The notes below the pieces were generated by a model. The model had not been told where the DNA came from and did not search any database. It worked only from the letters and a program-made list of their open reading frames with translations. The position numbers were made by a program, and so were the translations under genes. A DNA stretch of 64,000 nt from Siphonodentalium dalli (taxonomy: Eukaryota > Mollusca > Scaphopoda > Gadilida > Siphonodentaliidae): NCBI GenBank assembly GCA_032622095.1, contig CP136061.1, positions 64,667,127 to 64,731,126 of the forward strand. Reading direction: 5' to 3'. Shown in pieces: positions 10,606-24,177 of this stretch (within the stretch, counting starts at the first letter, position 1; each line of letters starts with the position of its first letter).

Positions 10606-11204
10606 CTGAAGAACGAACCAAGTTAGCATCATAAATAAAATCTGATATACATCTAATTAAACGGACATGGCTCATTCGAACCTCCAAATTTTGTCTACGT
10701 AATTTGGAGGGATGGATACGATAGGTCGATAAATACATGAAATATTGATATACCGGCTTCATATGTTTTGAAAAACACTTGGAAAGTCACAGCCATTTTA
10801 AATTTTTTGCCCGAAGTCAGACAAACGCTCTTTATTGCTACCATATCAGGAATTGAATAACACGGAACGCTCTTTTCTATCCCATGTCTTGCAAATGGAT
10901 GTTTTTTGTTTGGGACCCAAACACCTTGTTCATAGTTGGATTTTTCATTATTTCAATGCGTCTTTTTGGGTTACAGAATGTTCGTAGAAAGGTAGTTAAG
11001 ATATTTATCGACCTATTTCGATACTGGGACAAATTCAACAGCGAATAATATTATGTGTATTTGGAGCGCAAACCGCCATGTGGCTTTAACATAGACTAAA
11101 TGGGTTAATAGTTCCTATATATAAGATTGCTACATCTAACTCAAAACATATAGAATCCATTCCAACTCAAAACATATAGAATCCATATGTCAAGAATCAA
11201 TACA

Positions 11205-11390
11205 CAAAAATGATTTCTGCTATAGGGGTGATAAAACTTTTTGGGGGGTGGGAGAGCTTGGGGCAAAATATTAAACCTAGCCTTGCCCCTATTTGACTCT
11301 AGCGAGCACATTTGAACAAATCTGAATTTCAAACCCCTGACGATCAAGAAAGTTGAGCCATATAGGTCTTACAGTTCCAGAACAAATTGG
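11205..11390. repeat. Dispersed ~175 bp repeat (copy 1)
   Basis: Marked by TCTGCTATAGGGGTGAT, a G-run, TAGCCTTGCCCCTATTTGAC and CTTACAGTTCCAGAA. Related copies are at 26370-26556, 45690-45860, 46317-46495 and 62805-62990. All lie in the same orientation and several are next to EGF exons. The family is unidentified; a SINE-like or UTR-derived repeat is possible. Confidence 0.65.
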
Positions 11391-11499
11391 AACCCAACCT
11401 CCAAGATGGCCACCAAAATGGCAGCTGGAATTGGAAAATTACATTTCAGTTTATGCTGTTTGGGACTGGTTGAGAATTGTGACTTTATGTTGTATTGTT

Positions 11500-11940
11500 C
11501 ATGTTAACTGACCATTGGAGCAATGAAATATGCCATTCATGGAGTCAGAAACCTTTCTGATCCCTCAAAAATTCGATTTTACAGAAAGCGGTATAAAATT
11601 TTACCAAAAATCACCATTGTGATTTCTGGTCATATTTCATCAAGAAATGTGCAGAACTGTGCAATTTTAGTGAAACATTCCATTTCTTATGCATATTCCA
11701 ACTCATTAGTACCAAAATTGTCACTTTGGCCAAAATGTGGAAAGTTGTAAATATTGCCCCATGCTGCGTGCCATGCAACCACATACAAGTTGTGGTTAAT
11801 GACAAATAATGACTATTCTGTCTTATATAGATTGAATATTAACATTTCTGATGCACCTGACAAGTTGATTTTTCACATATATCCCAAACATTACTCTCTG
11901 CTGTTCCGAAAAGGTAGTAAATTGTGACCTACTTGGTTAT
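11500..11940. repeat. Dispersed repeat copy, inverted partner at 32985-33660
   Basis: Segments such as TGTGCAGAACTGTGCAATTT, AAATTGTCACTTTGGCCAAA and TTCCGAAAAGGTAGTAAATT reappear in reverse complement, with divergence, at 32985-33660, and directly at 26666-27107. No coding signal beyond chance frames. Confidence 0.65.
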
Positions 11941-12134
11941 TAAACATGTTACTTAATCAAGTGAAAACTATAGGTTCTATTCTGGTTGTCCCAGTACCTT
12001 ACAAGGCATGAAAAATTCATTCTAAAGGATGCAGTATGGAATTGAGTGGAACCAATTTATGTGGCTACTCTCACAAATTAGCGTTAAAATTTATCAACAT
12101 TGATCAACATATTACATGATGTTTGTAAAAATTA

Positions 12135-15100
12135 AAGTGTCAATGACACTGTAGCTCAACTTCAAAAGGGAATAATTTCACGTGTTACAGTCAATGGAGC
12201 GATTAGGAATGCAGAAAGTTGAAATGTCTAAGTAAAACTAGATTACCAACATGAAGAGATATATATATACAATAAAATCCAAGATGAGCACTGGCAGCTA
12301 TAATGAATATCAAAATCATTTTGAAGCTCCCATCTAGCAGATCAATATCAAGATCAATATGAAGTTTGGTGATGATTGAATGAGGGAAGTGGACTGTAGG
12401 ATGTACCAAATTATTTAGTCATGCAAAGAGTAAAATCCAAGATGGCTGACAGCAGCCATGTTTTATGGCCAAATTACCCCAAAATGAATCATTCCCATCT
12501 ACATGTCAATATAAACATCCATGACAAATTTCATGTTGATCAGATGAACAGTTCGGCCTGTAGCCTGTGCTAATGGATTGAATTTTGAAATCCAAGATGG
12601 CCATGTTTGTTTGCCAAATGATCCCAAAATGAATCATTTCCCATCTACATGTCAATGTCAACAGCCATGACAAATTTCATAATGTTATGACCAAAGGTAC
12701 GACCTGTAGCCCATGCTAAAGGATTTAGTCATACAAAGAGTAAAATCCAAGATGGCTGCTGGCGGCCATGTTTTTCGGCCGAATGACCTCAAAATGACTC
12801 GTTCCCATCTACATGTCATTATTAACATTCATGACAAATTTCATGATGATCAGACTAAAGGTACAACCTGTAGCCCGGGCTAAAGGATTTAGTCATACAA
12901 GAGTAAAATCCAAGATGGCTGCTGGCGACCATGTTTTTTGGCCGAATGACCCCAAAATTACTCGTTCCCATCTACATGTCAATATTATCATCCATGACAA
13001 ATTTCATGATCATCAGACGAACAGTACGACCTGTGGCCCATGCTAATGGATTAAATTTTTAAATCCAAGATGGCCGCTGGCGGCCATGTTTTTCGCCCGA
13101 ATGACCCCAAAATAACTCGTTCCCATCTACATTCCAATTTCAACAACCATGACAAATTTTATGATGATCAGACTAAAGGTACGACCTGTAGCCCGTGCTT
13201 AAGGATTTAGTCATACAAAGAGTAAAATCCAAGATGGCTGCTGGCGGCTATGTGTTTTGGCCGAATGACCCCAAAATGACTCGTTCCCATCTACATGTCA
13301 TTATTAACATTCATGACAAATTTCATGATGATCAGACTAAAGGTACAACCTGTAGCCCGGGCTAAAGGATTTAGTCATACAAAGAGTAAAATCCAAGATG
13401 GCTGCTGGCGACCAGGTTTTTTGGCCGAATGACCCAAAAATTACTCGTTCCCATCTACATGTCATTGTTAACATCCATGACACATTTTATGATGATCAGA
13501 CTAAAGGTACGACCTGCAGCCCGTGCTAAAGAATTTAGTCATACAAAGAGTAAAATCCAAGATGGCTGCTGGCGGCCATGTTTTTTGGCCGAATGACCCC
13601 AAAATTACTCGTTCCCATCTACATGTCATTGTTAACATCCATGACACATTTTATGATGATCCGACTAAAGGTACGACCTGCAGCCCGTGCTAAAGAATTT
13701 AGTCATACAAAGAGTAAAATCCAAGATGGCTGCTGGCGGCCATGTTTTTTGGCCGAATGACCCCAAAATTACTCGTTCCCATCTACATGTCAATATTATC
13801 ATCCATGACAAATTTCATGATCATCAGACGAACAGTACGATCTGTGGCCCATGCTAATGGATTAAATTTTTAAATCCAAGATGGCCGCTGGCGGCCATGT
13901 TTTTCGCCCGAATGACCCCAAAATAACTCGTTCCCATCTACATTCCAATTTCAACAACCATGACAAATTTTATGATGATCAGACTAAAGGTACGACCTGT
14001 AGCCCGTGCTTAAGGATTTAGTCATACAAAGAGTAAAATCCAAGATGGCTGCTGGCGGCTATGTGTTTTGGCCGAATGACCCCAAAATGACTCGTTCCCA
14101 TCTAACTGTCATTATTAACATTCTTGACAAATTTTATGATGATCAGACTAAAAGTAGGACCTGTAGCCCGTGCTAAAGGATTTAGTCATACAAAGAGTAA
14201 AATCCAAGATGGCTGCTGGCGGCCATGTTTTTGGGCCGAATGACCCCAAAATTACTCGTTCCCATCTACATGTCATTTTTAATATCCATGACAAATTTTA
14301 TGATGATCAGACTAAAGGTACGACCTGCAGCCCGTGCTAAAGAATTTAGTCATACAAAGAGTAAAATCGAAGATGGCTGCTGGCGGCCATGTTTAATGGC
14401 CGAATGACCCCAAAATTACTCGTTCCCATCTACATGTCAATATTATCATCCATGACAAATTTCATGGTGATCAGACGAACAGTACGACCTGTGGCCCGTG
14501 CTAATGGATTAAATTTTGAAATCCAAGATGGCTGCTGGCGGCCATGTTTTTTGTCCGAATGACCCCAAAATGACTCGTTCCCATCTACATTCCAATTTCA
14601 ACAGCCATGACAAATTTTATGATGATCAGACTAAAGGTACGACCTGTAGCCCGTGCTAAAGGATTGTCATACAAAGAGTAAAATACAAGATGGCTGCTGG
14701 CGGCCATGTTTTTTGGCCGAATGATCCCAAAATGACTCGTTCCAATCTACATGTCATTATTAACATTCTTGACAGAATTTATGATGATCAGACTAAAAGT
14801 ACGACCTGTAGCCCGTGCTAAACGATTTAGTCATACAAAGAGTAAAATCCAAGATGGCTGCTGGCGGCCATGTTTTTGGGCCGAATGACCCCACAATTAC
14901 TCGTTCCCATATACATGTCAATATTAATATCCATGACAAATTTCATGAAGATCAGACAAACAGTACGGCCTGTAGCCCGTGCTAATGGATTGAATTTTGA
15001 AATCCAATATGGCCACTGGCGGCCATGTTTTTTTTCAGAATGACCCCAAAATTAATTATTCTGGTCTAAATGTTGATGTGAACAGCTATGACAAATTTCA

Positions 15101-15238
15101 TAATGATCCGACGAAAGGTACGACCTGTAGCCTGCATTGTTGACGCCTTACGTACACACGTACACACGCACACACGGACGACGGACGACAAAGCCATGGC
15201 AATAGCTCAAACTTTACAAAGTAAAGTTGAGCTAAAAA
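12135..15238 (+). mobile_element. Tandem-core element with ~19 units (copy 3)
   Basis: Complete head (AAAGTGTCAATGACACTGTA then GCTCAAC, followed by a block with CAATGGAGCGATTAGGAATG), a 2.6 kb array of ~155-163 bp units, and a complete tail (hairpin TAGCTCAAACTTTAC...GTAAAGTTGAGCTA). Two unit subtypes, one with ATTTAGTCATACAAAGAG and one with ATGGATTAAATTTT, alternate irregularly. This suggests the array expanded by unequal exchange of multi-unit blocks. It encodes no protein. Confidence 0.8.
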
Positions 15239-15239
15239 G

Positions 15240-16030
15240 GACCCAAACCTGATCCCTAATTTTGCGACATATGTCAACATGAAACAGATGTGTGAGTGAC
15301 AATTTCAGAATTTCGACGTAAACAAAACGAATGTTGTCACGTGGCAATTTCAACATAAACAAAGTTATAAATGCAATGTTGTCTCACTGGTTGAATGTTC
15401 TAAAACTTACATTCTAAAACCACAAGAACAGAGATAACATAGCAACTGTGCTGTATAGGCATTCCCAAAGAGAGTTCAACACGTGAACCGCTGCATATAT
15501 ACAGACGAATTCAATTTCGAATTCAATACGGAATTCTAAAACACGTGCTCCGAAACCGGAAGTTGGGAAATTACCCACAATTTTCAATATAATAAAATAG
15601 TTTTTAATTTTATTTTTGCGTAAAATAAAACAAGTGAAATTGAAGGAAATTGTCTCTCTGATATTAATTAACAATTATTGTGTCGTTTCCCAAATTGAAA
15701 CGAGGTCACAACAAGTTAAAACATTTGGAACGAATTGTTAAATGAAGCCGACAATAATATGTGGTTCAATTTTTTCTCATAGCGTGTACTTCCCTTCGAG
15801 GCGTCACAAGATGAAAAAGAGATCTTGACTGTGTCCCCACTTGCTTATATACATAACAAGTGAACAAATGACCTTGACCTGCTAAGTCAATAATAATGAT
15901 TCAAAAAGGTACTTAAGCTATTTCGTACCAAAATAATAAATTTTAAACGGATCTCATAGAATCCTTTCTTGTGAATAAAGATGAATATACCATGTAGTTC
16001 AGTGTGTAACGTATCTTTGAAGGGAATAGG
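15240..16030. other. Intergenic/intronic sequence, nothing recognised
   Basis: About 800 bp between the tandem-core element and the S2b block. It is AT-rich, with no domain-bearing frame, hairpin or repeat match I can support. The first bases (CCTGATCCCTAATTTTGCG) may be the insertion flank. Confidence 0.5.
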
Positions 16031-16294
16031 CGCATAACTCAGTCAAAATAATGCGGACGAAACCCATATTCGAACTTGATCTGTAACATACAAAATTTGG
16101 TTCAGTTCACTCGATTCAATCTAAAGTTATCACCCGGACACCAAAAGCAGACAGACGGATGACGGGTGGACAACCCATTTACATAATACGACCGTTTTTT
16201 CAAACCAATGATGAGCGTTTATATTGACTGAGACTTGTTGAACCAAAAATTCACAGAAAACCAACTGATCAGTTATATCTATTGTGATACTTAC

Positions 16295-16438
16295 TTGACT
16301 GACAACTGGCTGCATGATTGTAGAGAGATGGATTGCATGTGCAGTAGCTTACGCCGCCATTCCGTTGACAAATGGCATTGGTATCAGCACACTGAGTAGA
16401 CGGTTCAACAGATGAACAAACTGATCCTACAGCCACCT
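16295..16438 (-). CDS. EGF-like domain exon, beta type (copy G)
   Basis: A 144 nt phase 1-1 exon with the same splice sites and residues as the exon at 6740, except one histidine-to-leucine change (NPSLYNH). Intact. It belongs to the S2b duplicate. Confidence 0.8.
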
Positions 16439-17385
16439 CTGAAATGAACATATTATACGTGAATATCCTTGTAAACATGCATAATGAAGTGGAGCCTCAT
16501 ACATCCAGATATTTAATGAGAAATGAATGAGTTTCAACGTGGTCATGGGATATTAGGTGTATGTAAATATAGAGAAATGAATGAGTTTCAACAATATTAA
16601 CTGCAAGAAAAACTCAGCATACTTCATGGACAGCTGTATTTTTATTGTGGTCAAAATGAGAAAATTGTTTTCCCAATTTATAGTTTTATAAGTAAGGTAA
16701 ATGTAAAGTGTTCACTATTCAAGGAATCCATTCCCTCAGGATCAAAACTCATTCAATTCACCTATTGCAACAAAGAGATGGTCTTTAAAAAACTTTCCAA
16801 GTCAGCACATGCTCAACAGGATATAGCACCCTGTGTTCATTCTCCTATCGGGCGATTGAATATGCCAAATCCCAAAACATTCAACTCTCGGTTCCCAAAG
16901 GGGAGGGTCTGGGACTGTAATATAGAATACTTTACATTTACTTATAAAACTATGAATTGAGAAAACAATTTTCTCATTATTATAGCATAAATGATTGTAT
17001 TCAAAATTATGACAGGAATATTACCTGCTGATTACACAGTATGACAATGGCGGTGGGATGACCAGAGAGTAAAGTAGATTATTTTCATTGGCACACTTTA
17101 AAATTACAATCGGCAATTAGCCGATGGTGGTTTTCAGATATCGGTTCATTTCTAGTTATTACATATAATCTTTGTTTGTAATGTGTAGTTCATTGTACCG
17201 TACATTGATGAAAACCTCAATGATGGAAAGCATCAGGAAAGATGGACTTCATGTACATGCTAAAAGAACTAAATGTAACTGATATCCCTAATGATTATAA
17301 AGTCTTGAGATGAAAGGATATTTTATAGTGAGTTTTTGAGTATAGATGGAATGATACAGGATAATCATGCTGAACATAAACTTAC

Positions 17386-17532
17386 GTTTACGGCACACAT
17401 TACTCTTGTTCTCGTAGTATGTAGCAGTGCAACTACAGTGATAGGAGTTTGGACCAGCAATACAAACTGCATTTCCCTCTATGCACTGGTGTTCAGTTTC
17501 CCCATAGGAGCATTCTCCATTGATGACCACTT
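17386..17532 (-). CDS. EGF-like domain exon, gamma type (copy H)
   Basis: A 147 nt exon with acceptor ATTGCAG and a strong donor GTAAGT, both in phase 1. It encodes EVVINGECSYGETEHQC... with the same cysteine spacing as copy D. Compared with D it lacks one codon at the start and keeps the consensus donor, so it shows the ancestral exon end. Confidence 0.8.
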
Positions 17533-17610
17533 CTGCAATTTAAAAAATAGAGCCTTAACCCTTTCATGATGGGAGCTGTGCTGGTGCAGCATTAAAGATC
17601 CTGTGTTAGT

Positions 17611-17772
17611 GCATTCTCTTATATATGCGAGTCTCCCATAGGGAGCTATGGGAGCCTCGCATATATAAGAGAATGCCAAGGCTTGCATGGTCAAGGTAAA
17701 TATTGTTAGGCCGAGGTATTCTCTTATATATGCGAGGCTCCCTATGGGAGACTCGTATATATAAGAGAATGC
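17611..17772. repeat. Twin perfect-arm hairpins
   Basis: Two adjacent palindromes, 17611-17676 and 17716-17772, each have CATTCTCTTATATATGCGAG or a close variant in one arm and its complement in the other, around a centre of CTCCCATAGGGAGC or CTCCCTATGGGAG. The 17.6 kb copy is cleaner than the 8.1 kb copy. The two hairpins are themselves related, so one likely copied from the other. Confidence 0.75.
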
Positions 17773-18057
17773 ATTGGCTGGAGGTTTTCGTCAAATGTCA
17801 GGAATCTCCAGTCATGGAAGTGTTAATTGTAATCAGTTTTAGGCCAGAGAATATTCCAAATTTTACCAACGTTATCTGATTTTATATGCTTAGTTTGTGT
17901 TATTAAGTGTATTTCACTCCCAAAAAAGAAATCTGATCAACCTTGAGTTGTTGCAGTTCCAGTGGTATCCGAGTGACTACACAATCGCATACGGACATGA
18001 AATCAAGTGGCATTTTTGTCAGATTCAGTAGAGTTTATGCTATGACTGGTAACTCAC

Positions 18058-18180
18058 TTGGATTACATTTCTTCAGCTTTGTCTGATAGTGTGAGCTGTA
18101 ACACTGGCATGCGGAGCTTATACACTGAGCACCATCTACACATCTGTCTTTACTGGTGCAATACTCTCCCACATTTTTAT
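18058..18180 (-). CDS. EGF-like domain exon, delta type (copy I)
   Basis: A 123 nt phase 1-1 exon, acceptor TCTACAG, donor GTGAGT. It encodes DKNVGEYCTSKDRCVDGAQC... with two codons fewer between the third and fourth cysteines than copy E. All six cysteines remain. Intact by inspection. Confidence 0.78.
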
Positions 18181-18795
18181 CTGTAGAAATTGGGAAAAAT
18201 TATAAGATTAACTAGTGGAGTAAATATACCCCCACCCCTAATATGTAAACCATTTACCATATTATTACCATTTATTCATAATTATCATCCAGACAACCCA
18301 AAAATTCACTATTTCCAAGTCAAAAAGGGACATAGCTCCAGATGTGAACAATGTCATACATTATAGTCTATGGAGTGATAAAGAATGCAGAAAGTATAAA
18401 TGTTTAAGTTATACAAGAGGTAGACCCGAAGAGACATACCAAGTTTGGGATCACTTGGATGATAAATGTTGGTTGTCGGGCATGCCGTATATAGTGATGC
18501 AAAGTGCAAATCCAAGATGGCTGCCGGCAGCCATATTTATGATAGAATGTCATTCAAGATAGCTCCCATCTAGAAGTGATCTGGTACAATGTCCAGTAAA
18601 AAATTCACTTTCTCTGGTGTGGTCAATAAAACTCACTGAGTGGTTTGTTTCATGTGTGTTCCAGTCTGTGATTTACACTGTCACGATCTATTTTAAGCAA
18701 TTGGGGATTTCCCAATTTGTAACTACTTTTTATTTCACTTTTTGAAAACTGATAATGTTACATAACAATTAACTATGTTGAATATTTGATAAATG

Positions 18796-21262
18796 AAAGT
18801 GTCAATGACACTGTAGCTCAACTTGGAAAGGGAATAATTTAATGTATTACAGTCAATGGAGCGATTAGGAATGTGGAAAGTTGAATGTCTAATACTAGTT
18901 TATAGACATGAAGAGAAAAGTAAAATCCAAGATGGCTGCTGGCGGCCATATTTTCGGCCGAATGACCCCAAAATGAGTCGTTCCCATCTACATGTCATCG
19001 TTAACATCCATGACAAATTTTATGATGATCAGACTAAAGGTACGACCTGTAGCCCATGCTAAAGAATTTAGTCATACAAAGAGTAAAATCCAAGATGGCT
19101 GCTGGCGGCCATGTTTTTTGGCCGAATGATCCCAAAATGACTCGTTCCCATCTACATGTCATTATTAACATTCATGACAAATTTAATGATGATCAGACTA
19201 ACGGTATGACATGTAGCCCGTGCTAAAGAATTTAGTCATACAAAGAGTAAAATCCAAGATGATGCTGGCATACATGTTTTCGGCCGAATGACCCCAAAAT
19301 GAGTCATTCCCATCTACATGTCATCGTTAACATCCATGACAAATTTTATGACGATCAGACTAAAGGTACGACCTGTAGCCCATGCTAAAGAATTTAGTCA
19401 TACAAAGAGTAAAATCCAAGATGGCTGCTGGCGGCCCATGTTTTTTGGCCAAATGACCCCAAAATTACTCGTTCCCATCTACATGTCAATATTAACATCC
19501 ATGACAAATTTCATGATGATCAGACGAACATTACGACCTGTGGCCCATGCTAATGGATTAAATTTTGAAATCCAAGATGGCTGCTGGCGGCCATGTTCTT
19601 CGGCCGAATGACCCCAAAATGACTCGTTTCCCATCTACATGTCATTATTAAGATTCATGACAAATTTAATGATGATCAGACTAACGGTATGACATGTAGC
19701 CCGTGCTAAAGAATTTAGTCATACAAAGAGTAAAATCCAAGATGGCTGCTGGCATACATGTTTTCGGCCGAATGACCCCAAAATGAGTCATTCCCATCTA
19801 CATGTCATTATTAACATTCATGACAAATTTCATGATGATCAGACTAAAGGTACAACCTGTAGCCCGTGCTAAAGAATTTAGTCATACAAAGAGTAAAATC
19901 CAAGATGGCTGCTGGCAACCATGTTTTTTGGCCGAATGACCCCAAAATTACTCGTTCCCATCTACATGTCATTGTTAACATCCATGACAAATTTCATGAT
20001 GATCAGACTAAAGGTACGACCTGCAGCCCATGCTAAAGAATTTAGTCATACAAAGAGTAAAATCCAAGATGGCTGCTGGCGGCCATGTTTTTCGGCCGAA
20101 TGACCCCAAAATTACCTGTTCCCATCTACATGTCATTATTAACATTCATGACAAATTTCATGATGATCAGACTAAAGGTACGACCTGTAGCCCGTGCTAA
20201 AGGATTTAGTCATACAAGAGTAAAATCCAAGATGGCTGCTGGCGACCATGTTTTTTGGCCGAATGACCCCAAAATTACTCGTTCCCATCTACATGTCAAT
20301 ATTATCATCCATGACAAATTTCATGATGATCAGACGAACAGTACGACCTGTGGCCCGTGCTGATGGATTAAATTTTGAAATCCAAGATGGCCGCTGGTGG
20401 CCATGTTTTTTGTCCGAATGACCCCAAAATGACTCGTTCCCATCTACATTCCAATTTCAACAACCATGACAAATTTTATGATGATCAGACTAAAGGTACG
20501 ACCTGTAGCCCGTGCTAAAGCATTTAGTCATACAAAGAGTAAAATCCAAGATGGCTGCTGGCGGCCATGTTTTTTGGCCGAATGACCCCAAAATGACTCA
20601 TTCCCATCTACATGTGATTATTAACATTCTTGACAAATTTTATGATGATCAGACTAAAAGTAGGACCTGTAGCCCGTGCTAAAGGATTTAGTCATACAAA
20701 GAGTAAAATCCAAGATGGCTGCTGGCGACCATGTTTTTTGGTGGAATGACCCCAAAATGACTCGTTCCCATCTACATGTCATTGTTAATATCCATGACAA
20801 ATTTTATGATGATCAGACTAAAGGTACGACCTGTAGCCCGTGCTAAAGGATTTAGTCATACAAAGAGTAAAATCCAAGATGGGTGCTGGCGGCCATGTTT
20901 TTTGGCCGAATGACTCAAAAATTACTCGTTCCCATCTATATGTCAATATTAACATCCATGACAAATTTCATGATGATCAGACAAACAGTACGGCCTGTAG
21001 CCCGTGCTAGTGGATTGAATTTTGAAATCCAATATGGCCACTGGCGGCCATGTTTTTTTGCCGAATGACCCCAAAATTAATCATTCTGGTCTAAATGTTG
21101 ATGTCAACAGCTATGACAAATTTCATAATGATCCGACCAAAGGTAAGACCTGTAGCCTGCATTGTTGACGCCTTACGTACACACGCACACACGTACACAC
21201 GGACGACGGACGACAAAGCCATGGCAATAGCTCAAACTTTACAAAGTAAAGTTGAGCTAATA
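18796..21262 (+). mobile_element. Tandem-core element with ~14 units (copy 4)
   Basis: Head GTGTCAATGACACTGTAGCT then CAACTTGGAAAGG, an array of ~160 bp units, and a tail with ACACACGCACACACG, CCATGGCAATAGCTCAA and hairpin AAGTTGAGCTAA. The last unit is a distinct tail-adjacent type (CATTCTGGTCTAAATGTTGA), shared with the element at 12135 and placed at the same end. This end-specific unit supports the reading of each array as one element. A diverged head-like relic lies just upstream at 18326-18590. Confidence 0.8.
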
Positions 21263-21699
21263 AAAATGAGTCCACAAGGTAGGCCAAGAACAACAGGCAC
21301 ATCACATAATAAAGGTGTGACTAGCTATACATCAAAGCACAACAGATGCGAAGATATCGCCCATGAATTGCCAGAACCTAATTAGCAGAAGAACAGGCCA
21401 AAAGTTTGTCTATTTTTCGTACGAACGATATTTCTGTTGTTGTTGAGCCAAATAATAAAACTGGTCCCCCAGCAGCCAGTGGGTCGTGTGTTCCATAAAC
21501 TCCCATAGCAATAACAAGAGCCAGAACCAAAATTAGACTTGCGGCAACTTCAATACCGATGTCGTTTCTGGAGTTGGTCTTGACGAAAAACTGGTTTTCT
21601 AAGAAAATGTATTTGCCTAAATAATAAGTTACGGGTATTGAGAACAAAATTGACAAATTGCAAAAGGAGTAAATCACTGCATCATACTTACTTCAAATG

Positions 21700-22800
21700 A
21701 AAGTGTCCATGACACTGTAGCTCAACTTTGCGATGAAGTAAAAAAAATTTAATGAGCAATAAATGGAATGATGAATTGAATTTTGAAATCCCAAGATGGC
21801 AGCTGGTGGCCATGTTGTATTGACGAATACCAACAAAAGGTATGACATGTAGCCTGTGCCAAAGGATTTAGTCATGCAATGTAAAATCCAAGATGGCTGT
21901 CAGCGGCTATGTTTTTATGACCGAATGACCGCAAAATCGGTCCGGTGGGCTTTTTCATTATCGGAACATCACTACGATTGACCCCAAAATTACTCATTCC
22001 CATCTACATATCAATGTTAACATCCATGACAAATTTCATGATGAACCAACCAAAGGTACGGCCTCTAGCCAGTTCCAAAGGATTTAGTCATGCGAAGATT
22101 AAAATCTAAGATGGAAGCTGGCGCCCATGTTTTATGGTCGAATGACCCCAAAATGACTCATTCCCATCTACATGTCAATATTAACATCCACATCAAATTT
22201 TATGATGATCAGATGAACACTCCAGCCTGTAGCCCATGCTAGTGGATTTTATTTTAAAATTTAAGATGGCTGCTGGCAGCCATGTTTATTTGCCAAATGG
22301 CCCTAAAATGACTCGTTCCCATCTACATGTCAATGTCAACAGCCATGACAAATTTCATAACGATCCGATCAAAGGTACAACTTGTAGCCCATGCCAAACG
22401 ATTTAGTCATGTAAAGAGTAAAATCAAAGATGGCTGCCGCAGCCATGTTTTATGGCCAATGACTCCAAAATGGTTCGTTTCCATCTACATGTCAATGTTA
22501 ACATCCATGACAAATTTAATAATGATCAGACAAACAGTATATGGCCTGTAGCCCATGCTTATATGGATTGCATTTTGAAATCCAAAATGGCCACCAGCGG
22601 CCATGTTTTTTGACCGAATGACCCCAAAATGACTCGTTCCCATCTACAACAGCCATGACAAATTTCATAATGATCCGACCAAAGGTACGACTGTAATCCG
22701 GGCTAATGTAAATTATTGACGGACTTCTCCACACACACACACGAATGATGGATACCAAGCCATGGCAATAGCTCAAGGTTTAAGTAAAGTTGAGCTAAAA
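21700..22800 (+). mobile_element. Tandem-core element, copy 5 (duplicate of copy 1)
   Basis: Same head, units and tail as the element at 52-1149, with point differences and a 2 bp insertion near 22540. It was copied as part of the S1 block rather than inserted separately, because the flanking sequence matches on both sides. Confidence 0.75.
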
Positions 22801-23241
22801 ATGTATGAGGACAATTTGATAGGTACTTAATCTGCTAATGATATTTATAATAATTGTTGATTTATTAATTGACAAGAATTTCAACAAAAACAGACATATA
22901 AAACTTCATATCTCCCACCACCTGGATATCTCCCTCCTTCTATCATTCGTTTTAATATCGTTTGATCCTGAAATGGCCAGAAAACTGTTTTTTAAGAATT
23001 AATGTGTTGGTTTTTTTTTTAGATTTAAATTGTTTAAACACAGCTGGTCAGTGGGTCCATTATAAGTACAACATTATACCTGACTTTTTCTCTGAAACAA
23101 GAAAAAAGACAGTAATTATATCACTCAGTGTCATAGAGTCTGATATAGTTATCATATGCATGGTGAATGTTTTATTCTGTATAACAGAATATCATATAGC
23201 CTATACAAACCAATTAAAAATGAATCTGTATGTTAACTTAC

Positions 23242-23391
23242 CTGGTATGCAGCTTGAACCAAGCCTATAGTATCCTTTACTACATTGACATGTGTTGTAA
23301 TTCTGGTTCTCTAATTGCCTACAGGCAGTATTTTTTCCAGCACACTGGTCAGTGGGTCTGTTTTTGGTACAGTGAGCACCGAAGCTTTTCT
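23242..23391 (-). CDS. EGF-like domain exon, alpha type (copy J)
   Basis: A 150 nt phase 1-1 exon identical in layout to those at 1590 and 4475; splice sites intact. Here the upstream intron reads open through the acceptor, giving a longer frame to 23572, but the CTTCTTCAG acceptor and the module boundary argue that the exon is only 150 nt. Confidence 0.8.
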
Positions 23392-24177
23392 CTGAAGAAA
23401 GAATAGAGTTAGAATCATGCATCAACAAAATCACATATATATCTAATATAAATAAATAATATAAATAACAGTTTTGTATAGCGTAAAATCCACCGAACTG
23501 CTCTAAAACGCTTGACATGTTAAACATAAAATACAATTGGAAACATAAGACATATGGACATCCACAAAACAATTAACAATAAGTGAGAAAATATAAAATA
23601 CAGAACCGTATAAAATAACAAAATCGACAAATTATTAAAAAGTTACTGGCAAGTTGGGAGTGATAACATGCTAAAAATAACAGTGAATAAAAGATCGCTG
23701 ACCAAAATGTCTCCCGACGAAGGTGACAGGTTTGGAGGATTTATGGGTTTCAGATCCCTATACTACAAACTGTAGGACGAATTGATTACACCAATATGAA
23801 ACAAAGTGCATATTCACTAAATACAATATTTTTCTAAATAAGTAAAATATATATCTCCTAGAAGTATCTTGCCCACTGAACTATATGGTATTTCCATTTT
23901 AACCAGGGGGGTGGAAAAACGTTTTTTCAGGGCACGTATACATACAGGGGTGGGTGGGTAGTTGATAGGACCAACAAACAATTTTTTCCGCAACTCAAAA
24001 ATATTTTTCATGCAAGTCTTTTTGGACTGTTTTTGCAATGAGTTTGGCTTGAAACACATCTATATGTCAATATTAACATAAATGACAAATTTCATGATGA
24101 TCAGACAAAAAGTATAGCCTGTAGCCCATGCTAATGGATTGAATTTTGCTATGACTATTCTTCATTAGTTAACTCAC

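Larger units (their letters stand above)
8515..13400. repeat. Segmental duplication block S3a (pairs with 24148-28440)
   Basis: Delta and alpha-2 EGF exons, their introns and the start of a tandem-core array recur downstream with an offset of about 15166. The segment 9284-9756 is missing from the second copy; the junction there reads AATGTTTAACAAAG. The two arrays then diverge in unit number and order. Confidence 0.85.

Noticed and set aside
12813-21068. Many 60-97 codon plus-strand frames with phrases like GRMTPKLLVPIYMS
   Set aside because: They are translations of the ~160 bp tandem units. The same phrases recur in each unit, in several frames, with no independent start or conservation.
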